Shown piece by piece: positions 21,009 through 34,900 of a stretch of 64,000 nt of DNA (position 1 is its first letter; the number at the start of each line of letters is the position of its first letter). Made by a program: the position numbers and the translations under genes. The stretch comes from Patella vulgata. Lineage: Eukaryota; Mollusca; Gastropoda; Patellidae. The notes below the pieces were generated by a model. It was not told where the DNA came from. It saw nothing but the letters and a program-made list of their open reading frames with translations, and did no database searches. The stretch is taken from contig NC_065879.2 of the NCBI RefSeq assembly GCF_932274485.2, forward strand, positions 18,774,591 to 18,838,590, given 5' to 3'.

Positions 21009-21232
21009 GTATCAAAAGATTTTAGTAGATGATTTTGATTTTGTTGTGCATCGGAACTTCCGTTCTGGAGTTATGCCCCTTGTCTTTTTCGCAACATGAG
21101 AAATTTTTGCCTGCGGAGGGTACATAAACTTTGCACATATTTCACATTTTCTGCAAACGGCAGGGTGCATAACTCCAAAACGAGAGGTCGGATGTGCACC
21201 AATATTGAACTCATCCAAGAACTTTTGATACT
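21009..21232. repeat. Inverted repeat, arms about 75 bp
   Basis: gtatcaaaagatttt... through ctggagttatgcccctt pairs with tgcataactccaaaacgag... through aagaacttttgatactt. Wording such as ggatcaaaagttcttggatg recurs at 61075, so the arms belong to the dispersed repeat family of 60900-61150. Confidence 0.7.
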
Positions 21233-21239
21233 TATAGGG

Positions 21240-21572
21240 ACATTAGGTAAGATTAGATAAAGAGCTGACAGCTCTCGCTTTAATAATTAAACAATAGATA
21301 ATGAAAACAAAATATGCTGAAAATTTCAGTCAAATTGCTTCACTCTGAACCGAGATATTGGCCATTGAATCTTAGACTATAGTCTCGGTCGTCATTACTG
21401 ACGTTGGTATGATATCAAACAAAGTCTCGATTTTCCACTTTTAGGTTAAATTATCCATCACGAAATGTATTCAAATCCAGTAAATATCACAGGCTAACGA
21501 TGACACCAAGAGTTGATTATGATCTGGATAAGTTAATTAATGTCCAATTAATAATTTATAGATAACATTTCA
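21240..21572 (+). mobile_element. MITE family R1, diverged copy
   Basis: Matches 40920-41240 along its length (agttctcgctataat-like, ctgaaaatttcagtcaaatt, gataagttaattaatgtc). Its right end joins directly to an R2 copy. Confidence 0.6.
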
Positions 21573-21945
21573 GGCAAGTCTTTAACTCAGTATCATCCAC
21601 AGTTTTTGATATTGCAAACACGACTTATTAGTCAATTTAAATCAACAATGGTTTTGTTATCTTGCCTTGAAAAGATGGGCTTCATATGTCCAATATTTAA
21701 GACATAATGAAAATTTTAAAATATGCACAAGAATCGCGTATCAGAATGCTTTCGAACGCGATTTGTTATGAAGCCACTCGGTGAACGGGGCTGAACGGTG
21801 TAGACTGGAATAACAAGACGCCAAAGGCTATCAATGGGACTCTTCCCGTATTTCGCCGAACATAACTTATTTGAAATTAAAGTAATTACCGTACCATAAT
21901 TTCTAATCAGTTATGTGCCAAAGAATAGGGATTTAGCTCCTTTAA
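21573..21945 (+). mobile_element. MITE family R2
   Basis: From ggcaagtctttaactcagta to gatttagctcctttaa, with shared interior tatttcgccgaacataactt. It is flanked by R1 sequence on both sides (forward before, inverted after), so R2 may have inserted into an R1 array. Confidence 0.62.
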
Positions 21946-21971
21946 TACATATTTTAAGTTTCATCTAATGT

Positions 21972-22085
21972 TGCCTTAAACATACATTATAGAATAGCGA
22001 AATCTACCTATTGCAGGTCTTTCTTTAGGCCTGAAATGTTATGTAACGTATTAATTAGACATTAATTAACTTATTCAGACTTTAA
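21972..22085 (-). mobile_element. MITE family R1, inverted fragment
   Basis: TTAAACATACATTATAGAAT matches the inverted right end of R1, followed by ctttaggcctgaaatgttat and attaattagacattaatta in inverted orientation. Confidence 0.55.
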
Positions 22086-22147
22086 AACATAGATATGGCG
22101 TAACCCTTTGATGTTTTTAACCAGTATATAGAACAATGTACGCTTTT

Positions 22148-22253
22148 CTTAAACAATCGTCTATTATTTATAAAACTGTTCATTATTTTCAATAAATAAT
22201 GGACAGTTTTATAAATAATGGACAGTTTTATAAATAATAGACGATTGTTTAAG
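22148..22253. repeat. Long hairpin with duplicated arm segment
   Basis: cttaaacaatcgtctattat and ttataaaactgttcattatt pair with the right-hand copies ending acgattgtttaag. The right arm holds the phrase aataatggacagttttataa twice in tandem. The structure is almost perfect over about 40 bp. Confidence 0.75.
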
Positions 22254-22395
22254 AAAATACCAATAATAGACACGTATCTGAAAAATGAACATGTATTTCA
22301 GGATAATTTATTCTCTGAACAAATTAAATTACGGAACATGAAATTACTTTAAAACCTCATAGTTACCGAAATGTCACGCGACATTTGATTTATGT

Positions 22396-22902
22396 CTACA
22401 TAAAGAATTCCACTTAAATCCGTCCATTATATGTCACTTGTCCGTTTAATAGTACACGTACGTTCGACACTAGATCGATGATACGTTTTTATACGCCCAC
22501 ATTATCACACCTTCTTTGTGGACACTCTACAGGTCATAACTTGAAATATAGGTATATATCCCAAAGATCTCGGTTCCTTTCGATATTGGCTTCTATGGAG
22601 GCAGACCACCATTAATTTCCCTATTGACTTCAATGTTAATTCTGGCCTTGTCTACATAAAGAATTCCACTTAAATCCGTCCATTATATGTCACAAGTTGT
22701 CCGTTTAATAGTACGTTCGACACTAGATCGATGATACGTTTTTATACGCCCACATTATCACACCTGCTTTGTGGACACTCTACAGGTCATAACTTGAAAT
22801 ATAGGTATATATCCCAAAGATCTCGGTTCCTTTCGATATTGGCTTCTATGGAGGCAGACCACCATTAATGTCCCTATTGACTTCAATGTTAATTCTGGCC
22901 TC
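22396..22902. repeat. Tandem duplication, two copies of 252 bp
   Basis: Both copies open ctacataaagaattccactt, contain tttttatacgcccacattat and aagatctcggttcctttcg, and end gttaattctggcc. They are nearly identical, so the duplication is recent. The unit includes the TATACGCCCACATT dispersed repeat head. Confidence 0.85.
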
Positions 22903-23697
22903 TTTGCCCACCTCCCACTTTTCTCCAAATTTTCGTTGAGCTGAATGCTTTTCACTACAGACAAATGGTCATGTCTTTGCACTAAAATTTGTATGAGGTT
23001 AATCACCAAAATTTTAAGATACACAAACTTGAAGAAGCATACATGTTACCGTAGCCAACCTGATAACCCCATTATCCTTCCGCCTCAAAATCATAAATAT
23101 TTACCAAAACCTGGCAGAAAATGTTAATTCAAACCCTCTTGATCCATTCTAGACCAAAAAATCAACAAAAATCGACAGGCAAAAGGGGGGAAAAGAGACA
23201 GAAATAGAATTGCTATAAATAGACGAACTACAATTTGTGGGTACCGAGATGGTGAAATTTAATGGTGGTCTGCCTCCCTATGGGACCGTAACTTTATGGA
23301 TTATGACCCCTGACTGTACACACTAGAGATCACAATTATTAGCCATTTTGATGAAACTGAACAACCAATCGTCGCGGGATATGGGGGCCTCGCCCTCCTG
23401 GAAATTATTTTGAAAATGTAACCGCCGTAAATGCGTTTTCTGCTATTCTTGCCCGTGAGATAAGCAACTCCAAAGTTGTCCAATGGTTTTGTAACCGAAA
23501 TCCCACTCAATGCCGACCCAAATTTCAATCATTCAATCAGACTGTTGCCGCTGCATTCACAAATAATAATCGATGCCCGAAAATGTTTTAATTCATAGTC
23601 AATTCAGTACAAATTCGTGGTATTCAATTAAAAGAAAAGTAAAATTGGTGTTTTATTAGATTTCGCGCACTTTATTTTGCCAACTAGATGAAATAAT
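22903..23697. other. Intergenic repeat fragments
   Basis: 23280-23530 resembles the dispersed repeat at 1-470 and 58800-59150 (gattatgacccctgactgta, gatcacaattattagcc). No gene recognised. Confidence 0.45.
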
Positions 23698-24296
23698 TGT
23701 AGTAAAATTGCCCAGTTTCCCTTATTAATAATGGACTGGGTTAGTTTTTATTATGGACTGGGCCGATGCATGTGCTTGGAGAAGTGATAAAAGACCAGTT
23801 TCATATTCACATGCTCTCTCACTCTTACTAGCCAAATTCTACTACCCTATGCTTAGTTGGATGATAACAAATGGCGCTGCAGCTTAGAATTTTCGCTGGT
23901 AGGGTGTGTTGTGGAATTTGTTAAATTCCGTGTTTCCCTGATCTGCTCAGTGGAGAATTCACTATATTTGCCCTTTTCAGTTAAGTAGTTATTGAAATTC
24001 AGTTTCAAATAATTGATAAGGGTAATTGTGATTTGAATTGCAATGGGAATAACAAGTATTAGATAATTTGTCTGCTTAGTATAAAAGAAAACACAGGACA
24101 CTGATTGCAGTCACCTTGGCGACGCATGCTTTTTTAAGTCCAGTGGTTACACTTGTAGTAATAGCCCTCTTGGAAAGTTGCCAAACAAATTAAGACAAGT
24201 TAATTTTTAGACCACTCTTATATTAAAACCCTAATAGCCTGAGTCACCTTGAAAGGATAAATTTTTGTTTAAAGTAAACTTAGTTTACTCTATCAG
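23698..24296 (+). other. Candidate 5' LTR and leader of the Gypsy element
   Basis: Starts TGTAGTAAAATTGCCCAG, and TATAAAAG lies at 24080. It sits directly upstream of the gag start once the R4 insertion is set aside. About 35 bp at its start resemble 40589-40625, just past the downstream end of the element and next to a G-rich tract. The rest of the two regions does not match, so an LTR pair is not established. Confidence 0.3.
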
Positions 24297-25082
24297 TAGG
24301 GTGACCCACCATAAATAAATATCTCCATATATCTCGACAATTACGCTACAATGCTTATATATATGCCAAGCCTCAAATCAGTTCCACACAATTATAGTCA
24401 CTAAATAAACGATCATGTTGTACTTAATAAGCTATGGCCATTAATCACGTATAAATAATAGACTGAAAACTGGTTCCAAGAGTCGTCCATAACATCCAGA
24501 CACTTTTGAGTAAAAGATAGGTTACGTGCCCTTGTTTTGAAATTAGTCTCGCTTAACCAGTCTATCGACCATTCTACGTCTGATTGACAGGTCGGGATAA
24601 TCAAGACTACTTTTTTACGAAACATAACAGAAAGCTAGAACAAGAAATTGAATTTAGAAATAAGCACGTTAGGTAGCTCAACAATCGTTTTAAGAAGCTT
24701 GTAAAAGTAAAATGAAACTACTGCTAGTATCATGTTCTTGCCTAACCTGAGTGTTTCAGAGATATTATTTGTACTAAACCAAAAGATGCCGCTCTTAACG
24801 GTACAGTTAATGATAAAGCGATTTAAAAAATGAAACGAACGTAATTTCTAAATCTGCTGTAATAACCAAGAAGCCTAATTTTACTGCTATTCAAAATCGT
24901 CAACAATAAATTTTTTACGGCTGTAATAGTTGATAGATTTGTAGAGAATTGCACGTGCCATGGCTATTTATAGTATCATACTGTCAGAAAGTTGGTCTCG
25001 GCACGGCGAATGTGCACGCTTCAGTGGTAGTCTCGAACTATCAGCGGTGGACTGTATTTCTGTGAGTACATGGGCCACCCTA
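24297..25082. mobile_element. Non-autonomous DNA element, family R4, copy 2
   Basis: Ends TAGGGTGACCCA and TGGGCCACCCTA. The flanks carry CTATCAG at 24290-24296 and 25083-25089, a 7-bp direct repeat. It was inserted 8 bases before the gag start of the Gypsy element. Copy 1 lies at 10851. Superfamily not assigned. Confidence 0.78.
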
Positions 25083-28000
25083 CTATCAGTATGGCAGAAA
25101 ACTGGGATTATAATTTGGCGAGTAAACCTGAACCATTTGACTATAGAGAGGCTTTCCTTGAGGAGCCTGATGTGTTTTAGAAGATCCTCGGTCACGGATG
25201 CAATCCACCTTGTACCCGAGTCAAGATGTGCGAAGTAAGAAGCCACACCCTTACCCCAATACATTTGAAAGGGAGGGGAGGTTTGTTAGACATGATTCTC
25301 GATATCAAACAAGGGTAGATTCCTTTAACCCTTCAACTATTCCTCGCTCCTTAGTGTATAATGGGATATCGGATGGAAGTTGGGATACTTTCAGTGATAA
25401 GTTCGTTAGATTTGCTTTATCCCAACCATGGGGGTCGAATAGCTCTTGTTGTAAGGATTACTTATGTTATTGTCTTATTGATAATGCGGCCGAATATATT
25501 TCACCCATATAACACGACGATTTCCGAATATGAATTTTAAGCTAACTTTTGAAATGATGCAAAAACGCTTCGGAGGTCAAACAATTCCTGAGGTAGCTCA
25601 AGTGGAGTTTCAGACTGCAACCCAAGGTGTTAATGAGTCGTTAAGTGACTGGAGTGATCGTGTGCAACAGTTAGCATTGCGAGCTTACTCCGGCTTGTCC
25701 GACGATTTTATAGCTAGACAATCGGTTTTGAAATTAGTTTCCTGATGCAGTGATCCAGAAGCTGGTCGGTATGTAGCAAACTTGAGATTAATTGACATCG
25801 AGGAAGCGGTTGAAAGGTTAGTGGTTCACTCATGTCAATAATGTGATTCCGTTAAAAGCTAGTTTGTATAGCAATAGGGGTAGTGGGTATCACGGGGACG
25901 ATATAGATGTAGATGTAGGATCCCGAAATTTGCCTGGGACAAAAAATTTTCCCCGAACAGATACACAGGATGTCTATGATTCGTCTAAGTTTACCTCTCG
26001 TACATCTCGATCCTCTCTCCCTCGACGACTCCATACAGATCCACGAGCCCCTCGTGTTAGTCGAACTTATTACTACCCTGATTCAAGATCACCCAGTCCC
26101 TCTCAAGTTGGATTTAGGGAGTTGCCTCAAGCAGATATGCAAACAGCGGTAGACGTCCGGTATATCCCCATGTACGTAGGACTAGTCCTTCGCCTATGCG
26201 TAATCCAGTTAAACTTCCCAGTTTAAATGTTAGGGCCACTCCTGAGAAACCTAAAGAGGAATCCGAAATATTTCAGATTAAGACGGAAATAAATCAACTT
26301 AAAGATATGATAGCCACTTTAATTTTAACTTTGAATAGAAAGTCCCCCCTTTCACGTAATAGGACAAGTGTAACATGTTTCGGATGCGGACAGGTAGGCC
26401 ATTATAAAAATGATTGCCCTTTGCGACCTCCTGATTCGCGACTACCTCCCTCTGTATTGAAACATTTAAGCTTTAAAGAAAGTGATACTTTAAACAATCA
26501 AGGGACGAGGCAGTAGGCCTTCCTTCGATCCCTGTTGAGCAAGGCCCAAACCTGAAACAAACACCCCTACTTGAACCTGTAGACAAATGTCATATTGACA
26601 TTGCCTCTATATCCAAGGTTGGGAGGAGTGATAGTGTTTCTAAGCCTGATGATGAAATTTCTGTTGCTAGATTACCCTCTGTTATTGCATATAGAGTTCC
26701 TTTAACAATAGAAAATTTAGTTACAGAATCGTTAATTGACACTGGTTCGGATTGTACTATAATATCGCCTGAGGTTTATCATCAAATCGAAATTAAGCCA
26801 CCCAAAATTAGGAATATTACAATACATGCAGCAGCCGAAAATATGACCTTTCCTGGATTCTTGATTGGTCCCGTTACTCTCCGAATAGGGTCTTTTACGT
26901 TCACGGATAATGTCTATGTAGCTCCCATAGTTGATACAGCCCTTCTTAGTTTAAATGTTTAATAGTAGGTGATGAGACCATACCCATAGTAACAGGACTA
27001 AAGCCTACGTGTAATACTGATAGTACTCCATATACTGCCCAAGTTATGGTCCCTACTAAAACTATTATTACGGCTAGGTCAGTCACTCGTCTACCTTGTA
27101 AAATGGATAGGACGGTTAGGTCAGTCACTCGTCTACCTTGTAAAATGGATAGGACGTTAAAAGATTATATGATAGAGCCTATAGAAAGTGAACAGTTACT
27201 TATCGGTCGTACTCTTCATTCGAATACTGATTATCCCACGGTATGTTTGATTAATGCGTCTGATAAGGAAATTGTTTTGAAATCTAATGACATAATTGGA
27301 CAAGCTTATGAGGTTGGAAAGGAATCGATATTTCCTATCCCCGTAGGAGATTCTTTCCCGGGGTCCCCAACCCTTAACCCATGACGTCAATGGCCTGAAC
27401 ATTTAATTAGCTGAATTATCGATTGAGTTTTGTGATGTTTTTGCTCAAACTGAATATGACATTGGGAATTTCACTTCTATAGAACATGCCATTCACACAG
27501 GAGATGCCCTTCCCATTAAAGACGGATGCGTAGGACACCTTTGTGTTTTGCCTCGGAGGAGGAAGCCCACTTAAAGAAAATGTTAAAGGCAGGTGTTATT
27601 GAACCTTCCACTACGGATTGGGCGTCGGCCCCGGTATTGATACGCAAACCTGACGGAAATGTAAGATGGTGTATTGACTATCGAGCTCTTAATGTATATC
27701 CGTTACCTATTATCGAAGAATGTTTAGATACCTTTGCAGGTAATCAATGGTTTTCTAAATTAGATGCGAACTCTGCATATTGGCAGATCAAAGTCAAACC
27801 TGAGGATCAAAAGAAAATAGCATTTTTGACTACTTTTGGGCTCTTCGAATTTAAGCGTATGCCATTTGGCCTTTCCAATAGTCCCTCCACGTACAGTCGC
27901 GCTGCAAATTTAGTCTTACAAGGCCCCTATTGGAATATATCGTTGGCCTTTATTGATGATGTGCTAGTCATGGGCCAAAAATTTGAAGATCACATATTTA

Positions 28001-28297
28001 ATCTTATAACAGTTTTAGTTCGTTTCCGTCAGTACGGGTTAAAAATGAAACCTAAAAAGTGTGAATTATTCCAACAAGAAGTAGAATTCCTAGGCCGTAT
28101 TGTGAGCAATAATGGTATAAAAATGAGTGATAAACACTTAGCCCCGGTGAGAGATTGGCCGGTTCCTAGGAATACCAGGGAGGTAGAAAAATTCTTGGGA
28201 TTTGCCAATTATCACAGAGTATTTTTAAAAGGATATGCAGAGAAGGCGCTGGCCTTGTACTCTATCACGAAAGGAGCAGCAAGAGGCTTTGAAAATA

Positions 28298-29492
28298 TAC
28301 TGAGCGCCATAGAAAACGCATCACTTTTTTTCCCAAATATTTTATGACTAGGTGGTTTTGTATGTATAATATTATGCAATACTATGAACTAGTGTTTCAC
28401 ACAATGCTCCCAAACACAAAAGATATCGGCCCGTGTGCAAAAAAAAAAAAAAAAAAAAAAATTGCACGAGGGCACATGAAAAACCCAATATTCACGTGCA
28501 ACATTGTATGTGAACCCTTTAAAAGCATGTTTTCAACTTAATGTGCAGTACATGAACTGTGAAACGTCAATCTGTCGTAATTTGTTGTTGGACGTGTGAA
28601 GGAATCGAGCTAGAGATGCCGAGACTTACTGAAAACCAACGGAATGAAGCCATGGGAATGTCCAGGGCTGGCATGTCTACACGTGCTATTGCCAGACACT
28701 TCAATTGTCATCAGTCCACTATTGTAAGGTTTGTGGAACGTGTTCGAGTTACTGGATCAACACGTGACCGTCAACGTTCTGGTCCACAACGCGTTACAAC
28801 CCAGGCTCAAGACCGCTACACCCGGATCACTCATCTGCGTGACAGATTCCGCCCAGCGACTCGAACAGGCGCAGCAGTCGTCGGAAGACAAGGACCAGTA
28901 AGTGCCAACACCGTAAGACGTCGTCTAAGAGATGTAGGACTCCGTGCACGACGACCTTATTGTTGGAGCTATCCTCAGGGATCATCACCGTCAGCGGCGT
29001 TTGATATGGGCTTAAGGACACCAGACATGGAGAAGAGTAGACTGGCAAAGTGTGCTCTTCAGTGATGAGAGTCGCTTTCACCTTTATCACGCTGATGGTC
29101 GTCAACGTGTGTGGAGAACGTCTTGCAGACTGCTGCGTCTTCTAAACGGATCGATGGGGTGGGAGAAGTGTAATGGTGTGGGGAGGCTTCACATTTCATC
29201 ACCGGACCGCCCTACACATTTGCAGGGGTCGCGTTAATGCTGTAGCCTACCGTGATGATGGTCCGTGGAGGACACACGCGCTACTGACATCTGTGTCGTA
29301 CTTTTGGTTTTGAACCCACTGACTTTGTACCCTTGATTACAGATTAAACATCCATAAGTGTACAAATGTGTTGTTATTGATGTGTTCCCATTTAAATATT
29401 GTTCACAATAAGAAACAAAATAAATAAGATATGTTTACAGGATCATTTTGTTATACGAAAAAAAAGTGGTGCGTTTTCTATGGCGCTCAGTA
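28298..29492 (+). mobile_element. Tc1/mariner-like DNA transposon, copy A
   Basis: Inverted ends TACTGAGCGCCATAGAAAAC and their mirror (tggcgctcagta) with a TA target duplication (28296-28297, 29493-29494). Inserted in the pol region of the Gypsy element. It encodes a transposase remnant: an N-terminal helix-turn-helix region (MPRLTENQRNEAMGMSRAG, TIVRFVERVRVTGSTRDRQR) and the first catalytic Asp in VLFSDESRFHLYHADG. Compared with copy B (55570) there is one extra base after RRPY that shifts the frame. The segment carrying the later DDE residues is deleted before ggaggacacacgcgctac. Cannot encode an active transposase. Confidence 0.9.
28617..29237 (+). pseudogene. Tc1-like transposase remnant
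   Basis: The start MPRLTENQ at 28617 is preceded by about 300 nt of element sequence. The DNA-binding domain is readable to about residue 116 (RRRLRDVGLRARRPY). The DDE domain continues in other frames (SDESRFHLYH near 29055; GGFTFHH-type wording near 29185) and then stops at a deletion. Confidence 0.8.
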
Positions 29493-31041
29493 TATAAAGA
29501 CTGCTTTAATAACTACCCCAGTTTTAGCTTTACCCAATCAAACAGATCTCTTTGTCTTGGATACTGACGTCAGTAATATCGAGGTAGCTGCCGAATTAAG
29601 TCAGGTCCAAGATGGGCAAGAGAGAGTAATCGCCTACTCAAGTTTTTCTCTAACCCCTGAAAAGCAGCGTTATTGTACAACGCGAAAAGAATTACTTGCG
29701 GTTGTTCGATTTACCCGTCAATTTAGGCATTATCTCTTGGGTCGCCCTTTTACGGTCAGGACTGACCATAGTAGTCTCACCTGGTTACTTAAGTTTAAAC
29801 GCCCTAATGGAAAGTTAGCTAGGTGGATGGAAGAACTTGCCCAATATGATATGACTGTAAAATATCGACCAGGTTCCAAACATTTAAATGCAGACGCCCT
29901 GTCTAGGATACCTGTGCCAGGTCCTTGTCCTGATTTTGCCCTGAATGTACGTCCTAGTGATTTGCCCTGTGGAGGTTGTAAATATTGTATAAGAGCCCAT
30001 GAAAATTGGTACGAATACCAAATTAGTGTCGAGGAAGCTGTTCCTTTAATTCCCCCCAAAATTAATAGTAAATCCACTATTGATATTGACCTAAATAGTT
30101 TTAAAGGGGAATGACAAGACAAAATTAATGAAAATCTTGGTACTACCGATTTAGATAGGTTGCTAACAACTTGTGCTCTAATAGTTTCTCCTAAAAATAC
30201 CCTGGGAAATCCCCAAGTGTTAACTTTGACTTCAGATGATTCAGGAATTGGTTTATCAGGCAAATTAGAAGAGGAAATCAAACAAGGCCAAAAGATAGAT
30301 TCCGATTTGGCTATTGTGTTAAATTGGATGATTAATAAAATAGAATCAGGGGAGGGTGAATTATTTCTAGCTAGTCCTGCTTCTTAAAGTTACTGGATCA
30401 ATCAGAACTTATATAATTTAGATGAAAATCAAATTTTGTATAGGAAAGACCCGGACGGTCATTCTCAATTAGTAGTGCCCAAGTCCTTAGTCTCCGAACT
30501 ATTACGTTTAAATCATGATGTCCCTACGGCTGGCCATCAAGGGATGGATCGGACTAGACATAGAATAAGACCAAAATACTATTGGTATGGGATGACCCAA
30601 GAAATTAAGCTATATGTCGCATCATGTAAGCAATGCAATCAAAGTAAAAAGGCAACTAGGATAACTAGACATAATTTAGTCATTTATCATGCAGGAGCCC
30701 CTATGGAAAGAGTTCATTTGGATTTTTTAGGCCCCTTCCTTGCCCAAATCAAACCAAGGAAATGAATATATTTTGATGATGGTGGATCAATTCACCAAGT
30801 GGGAACAATGTATCCCTTTACCATCTCAAACTGCGGAAATAACAGCGCAGGCTGCTGTCAATGAATTCTTTTCGAGATTTGGAGTTCCGTTCCACATCTT
30901 TACGGACCAGGGTCGGAATTTCCAAAGTGACCTATTTATCTCCTTGTGTGATTTATTGAAAATACATTGAATCCACACTACCCCTTATCGTCCTTCATCC
31001 AATGGCCAGGTAGAACGGTACAATCTGACATTATAGGGTAG

Positions 31042-31928
31042 TGTTACGGCAGAAGTCCTTATTTGCATCAATATTTGATCCGTGTCCATAAATTAGACGA
31101 TGCAGAATCCTAGTGCATATTTTGTACTTTTCGTAACCGTGTGAACGCCATAATGGCTGCCGTTTGAGCAGTAAAACGAAAACGCAACGATGAATAACGT
31201 CCCTAAGTCCCCTCACAAGTTGTAAGTGGATTTTATATTGGTGTAAATATGCTATAAGAAGTTGTAGATCATTTTTATGTCAAATTCATGTATTGCTAAC
31301 GTATGTATATGATGATTTTAGGCATTTAAAAGTTATGTCTGTCGCGCACATGGTTTTGTAAGATTTGGCGACTTGCCCAATGAGGCAGACGCAGGTCTTT
31401 TGATAATGTTAGGATAATGTAATTCCATTAAGCCAAAAGCTTTGGTTATCAGTTAAGTTTATATCTTTGACTTACATTATTCATTGTATAATAGTATTGT
31501 AATTCGCTGTTATTTTTATAATTTCAGTGAAACCGCATGTTCGTTTGTTGATACCGCGTTTGTTTGCTGAAGTGAAACTACGTTCGTTTGTTGATTGAAC
31601 CGCAAGTTCGTTTGTTGAATTGTTCTACTTATGTTCACTTCGCTCAGTTTATAATGGGCATTGAATTGTTTAAGCCTTTTACAATATGTGTTATTAACGA
31701 ATAATGTTGGACATGTGTTTCAACGCAACGTAATGATGTAACGTAATGATGTAACGTCCATTCCTGTATTTAACGCAATGTTCATTCCTGTGTGTATTTA
31801 ACGCAACGTACCAATGTAATAAACGTAAAGTAATAAACCTATTCACAAACTGAACGCGTGTTTGACTTATGGGACAACGCAACGGGATTGCTTCTGCAAG
31901 TCACTATTGACTGTAGTTGCCTTCTACA
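31042..31928 (+). repeat. BEL/Pao 5' LTR
   Basis: 887 bp, TG...CA ends. Compared with the 3' LTR it differs by scattered substitutions and one 16-bp tandem duplication (acgtaatgatgta phrase near 31728-31755). Confidence 0.92.
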
Positions 31929-34900
31929 TTTTAGTTTCAAACTTTCGTGAACCCTTTCGTTGGTTTGTGAATATTAACGTAAACGCGAAAAAATGGCAAA
32001 GCCTACGGATAGAAACGTTCATACATGGCTTGAAGAAATTCCATGGAATGAGGGTGGTTTTTATGATACAGGCCCAGAAATGAAATCACAGTTAATAATC
32101 AACGATGATCAGGTTTCTATTTCCTCGTCAAAGAATTCAGTAAAATCTAACACAAGTGTACTTGTCGCGAAGGAACATGCAAAACAGGCCGAGCTCGAGG
32201 CCAGGGCAGCGGCTATTACCGAACAGCAACGATTAAGACAACAAGAGCTATATCTATAAACAGAAAGGGAACGTTTAAAGCTACAAACAGAATTGAATGT
32301 ATCGCGAGCCAGGCAACGTGCTTTGAATAAACTCATAGAAGAGCCAGATTCTACACAGCAACAAATTAAATCTACGTCTGCATACACTCGAGTAATTTGG
32401 TTGTCAGACCTCCTGTTACGACCCCTCCGAATGATTTGCGTGACAACCCTCCTTTAGTAAATGCCTCAAACAGTTCTGTAGAAAACATTGTTCAGAGACA
32501 AATAGAATTGTCAGAGCTTATTCTGAATCAGCAATGCAGAAATCTTCTCCCAAGACCTGAAATTCATAAATTTAATGGTGACCCGCTTCAGTACAGAACT
32601 TTTATTAAAGCCTTTGAAAATAGAATAGAAAAGTACGCTAATGATGATAGTGATAAACTTTACTTCTTGGATCAGTACACGATTGGTGATCCAAATGCGG
32701 TTATACAGTGTAAAATGTTGCTTACATATGGAACCTAAAGTAGGCTATGCACGGGCAAAACAATTATTAGGTCAGAAATTTGGTGATAATTTCAGAATTA
32801 CATCCGCTTACATGAATAAACTCTTGAAGTGGCCAGTTATGAAACCCGAGAAATTAAATTTACTTCAGAAGTTTTCGCAGCAGCTGTTATTGTGTTTGAA
32901 CGCTATGACTGACATTGACTATCTCAAGGAGTTAAATAATCCACAAAATTTACGTGATCTTATGGACAAATTACTGTTTTCAATGCGTGATCGATGGCGT
33001 CGTAAAGTGTATAGTTTACAGTCAGATGAATATGCCGCTAAGCTCGCTACCTTTGAGGACTTCGTTAAGTTTGTTAATTGTGAAGTAGACATTCTGACAA
33101 ATCCAGTGTTTGGTAAAATAAATGACAATAATACTCCTCGGTCTTTTAATGAATATAAACCTAAACAAAGTTTCGCCAGTGCTCCTCCAACAAATTTCAG
33201 TAGTAACGCAGAAAGATGTCTTTTTTGTGCTAAGGGACATAATTTAGATTATTGCTTTGAATTTCAGAAGCTGTCGTATGAAGAACGCCGTGCCTTTGCG
33301 AGAGAAAAGCGACTTTGTTTTGGTTGTTTACGTCAATTTCATGATTCTGGAAACTGTGTAAATAAAAGGACGTGCCGTAAATGTGGAAGGAGTCATCCCA
33401 CCGCATTTCATTTAGAAACTTTTGTTCCTCCCACAAGATCTAATATCGGTACTTCGAGTGCATACCAATCTCCATCTACGCAAGACATGAACATTTATTC
33501 CAATGTCAACAGAAACGTACAGCCGCATCATGAATCTACACAAGTTAAACGCTTAGCTAATGCTACAAGTTCATCAAACGCACATCTACCGGCATCAAAC
33601 GCATTTCAACGCAACGATAACGCATCTTACAATGCATCTTACAACGCACAACAAAGATCTAACTTTGTTCCTGATATTCAAAACGGTTGTGTTGATACAT
33701 TTGAGGAATTCACAAATACTCATAATGATGACTCTGACCTTATGATGGCAGTTGTTCCTGTTAACGTTATTAGTTAAGATAATAATGCTCAAGTATTGAC
33801 TTATTTAGTTTTAGACAACGGCTCGAGTGGTGGTTTTATTTCTGACGAATTAAAGAATGACTTAAATGTTAATGGTAAAGAAACTGAGATTGTGCTGGGA
33901 ACAATGCATGGACAAAGTAAAACTAGAAGTACTATTCTTAAAGATTTAAAAGTTGCAGACTTATCTCGGACAAATACAATTGATCTTCCTCCTGTTTATT
34001 CTATAGATGAAATTCCTATGTCTACGTCGAGAATACCTAGACCAGAAATTGTACAACGATGGGAATATCTTCGTGATATAGTCATACATAAATATTTCCC
34101 TAACGTTAAAGTAGGAATGCTCCTAGGAACTAATTGTCCACAGGCGCTAGAACCTCTGAAAGTAATATCTAGTCATGACAACGGTCCGTATGCTGTTTTA
34201 ACTCGGTTAGGGTGGACTGTAATAGGCCCAATTAAGCCTGATGTTTCATCAAAAAATGTAAACTGTAATCGCATTTTCTTAAAAGATATCAGCAATGATT
34301 CGTATGTACGCCAAGTGGCTGTAGACACCACAGTTCGTGAAACCGAGATTCCAAAGTTATTCGAACAAATTGTCGAGTCAGATTTTAAAGATTATACATG
34401 TATAAGTGATCAACCTAGTTATTCTCAAGAAGACAAAAAATTCATAGAATTAGTTGAAAACAAAACAGTGTTTAAATATGGTCACTACGAAATTCCGCTT
34501 CCATTTAGGGATAATTATGCTCACATTTCAAATAACAGAGAACATGCTCTGAAACGCCTTAATTCTCTTAAACGTAAGATGGACTGTAACCCTGAGTTCA
34601 GAAACGATTATATTAATTTCATTGATGATTTGTTAGATCAACGTTATGCGGCTAAAGTATCACCCGAACAGTTAAACGCCCAGACATGGTACATACCTCA
34701 TCATTGTATTTATCACCCCAGGAAATCAGATAAACTAAGAGTTGTTTATGACTGTAGTGCTAAATGGAACGGTGTATCATTAAACGATTGTCTCCTCCAG
34801 GGACCGGACCTTACAAATTCATTGATTGGTGTTCTTATTCGATTTCGCGAACACCCTATTGCATTTATGGCGGATGTGGAGAAAATCTTCTACCAGGTAA

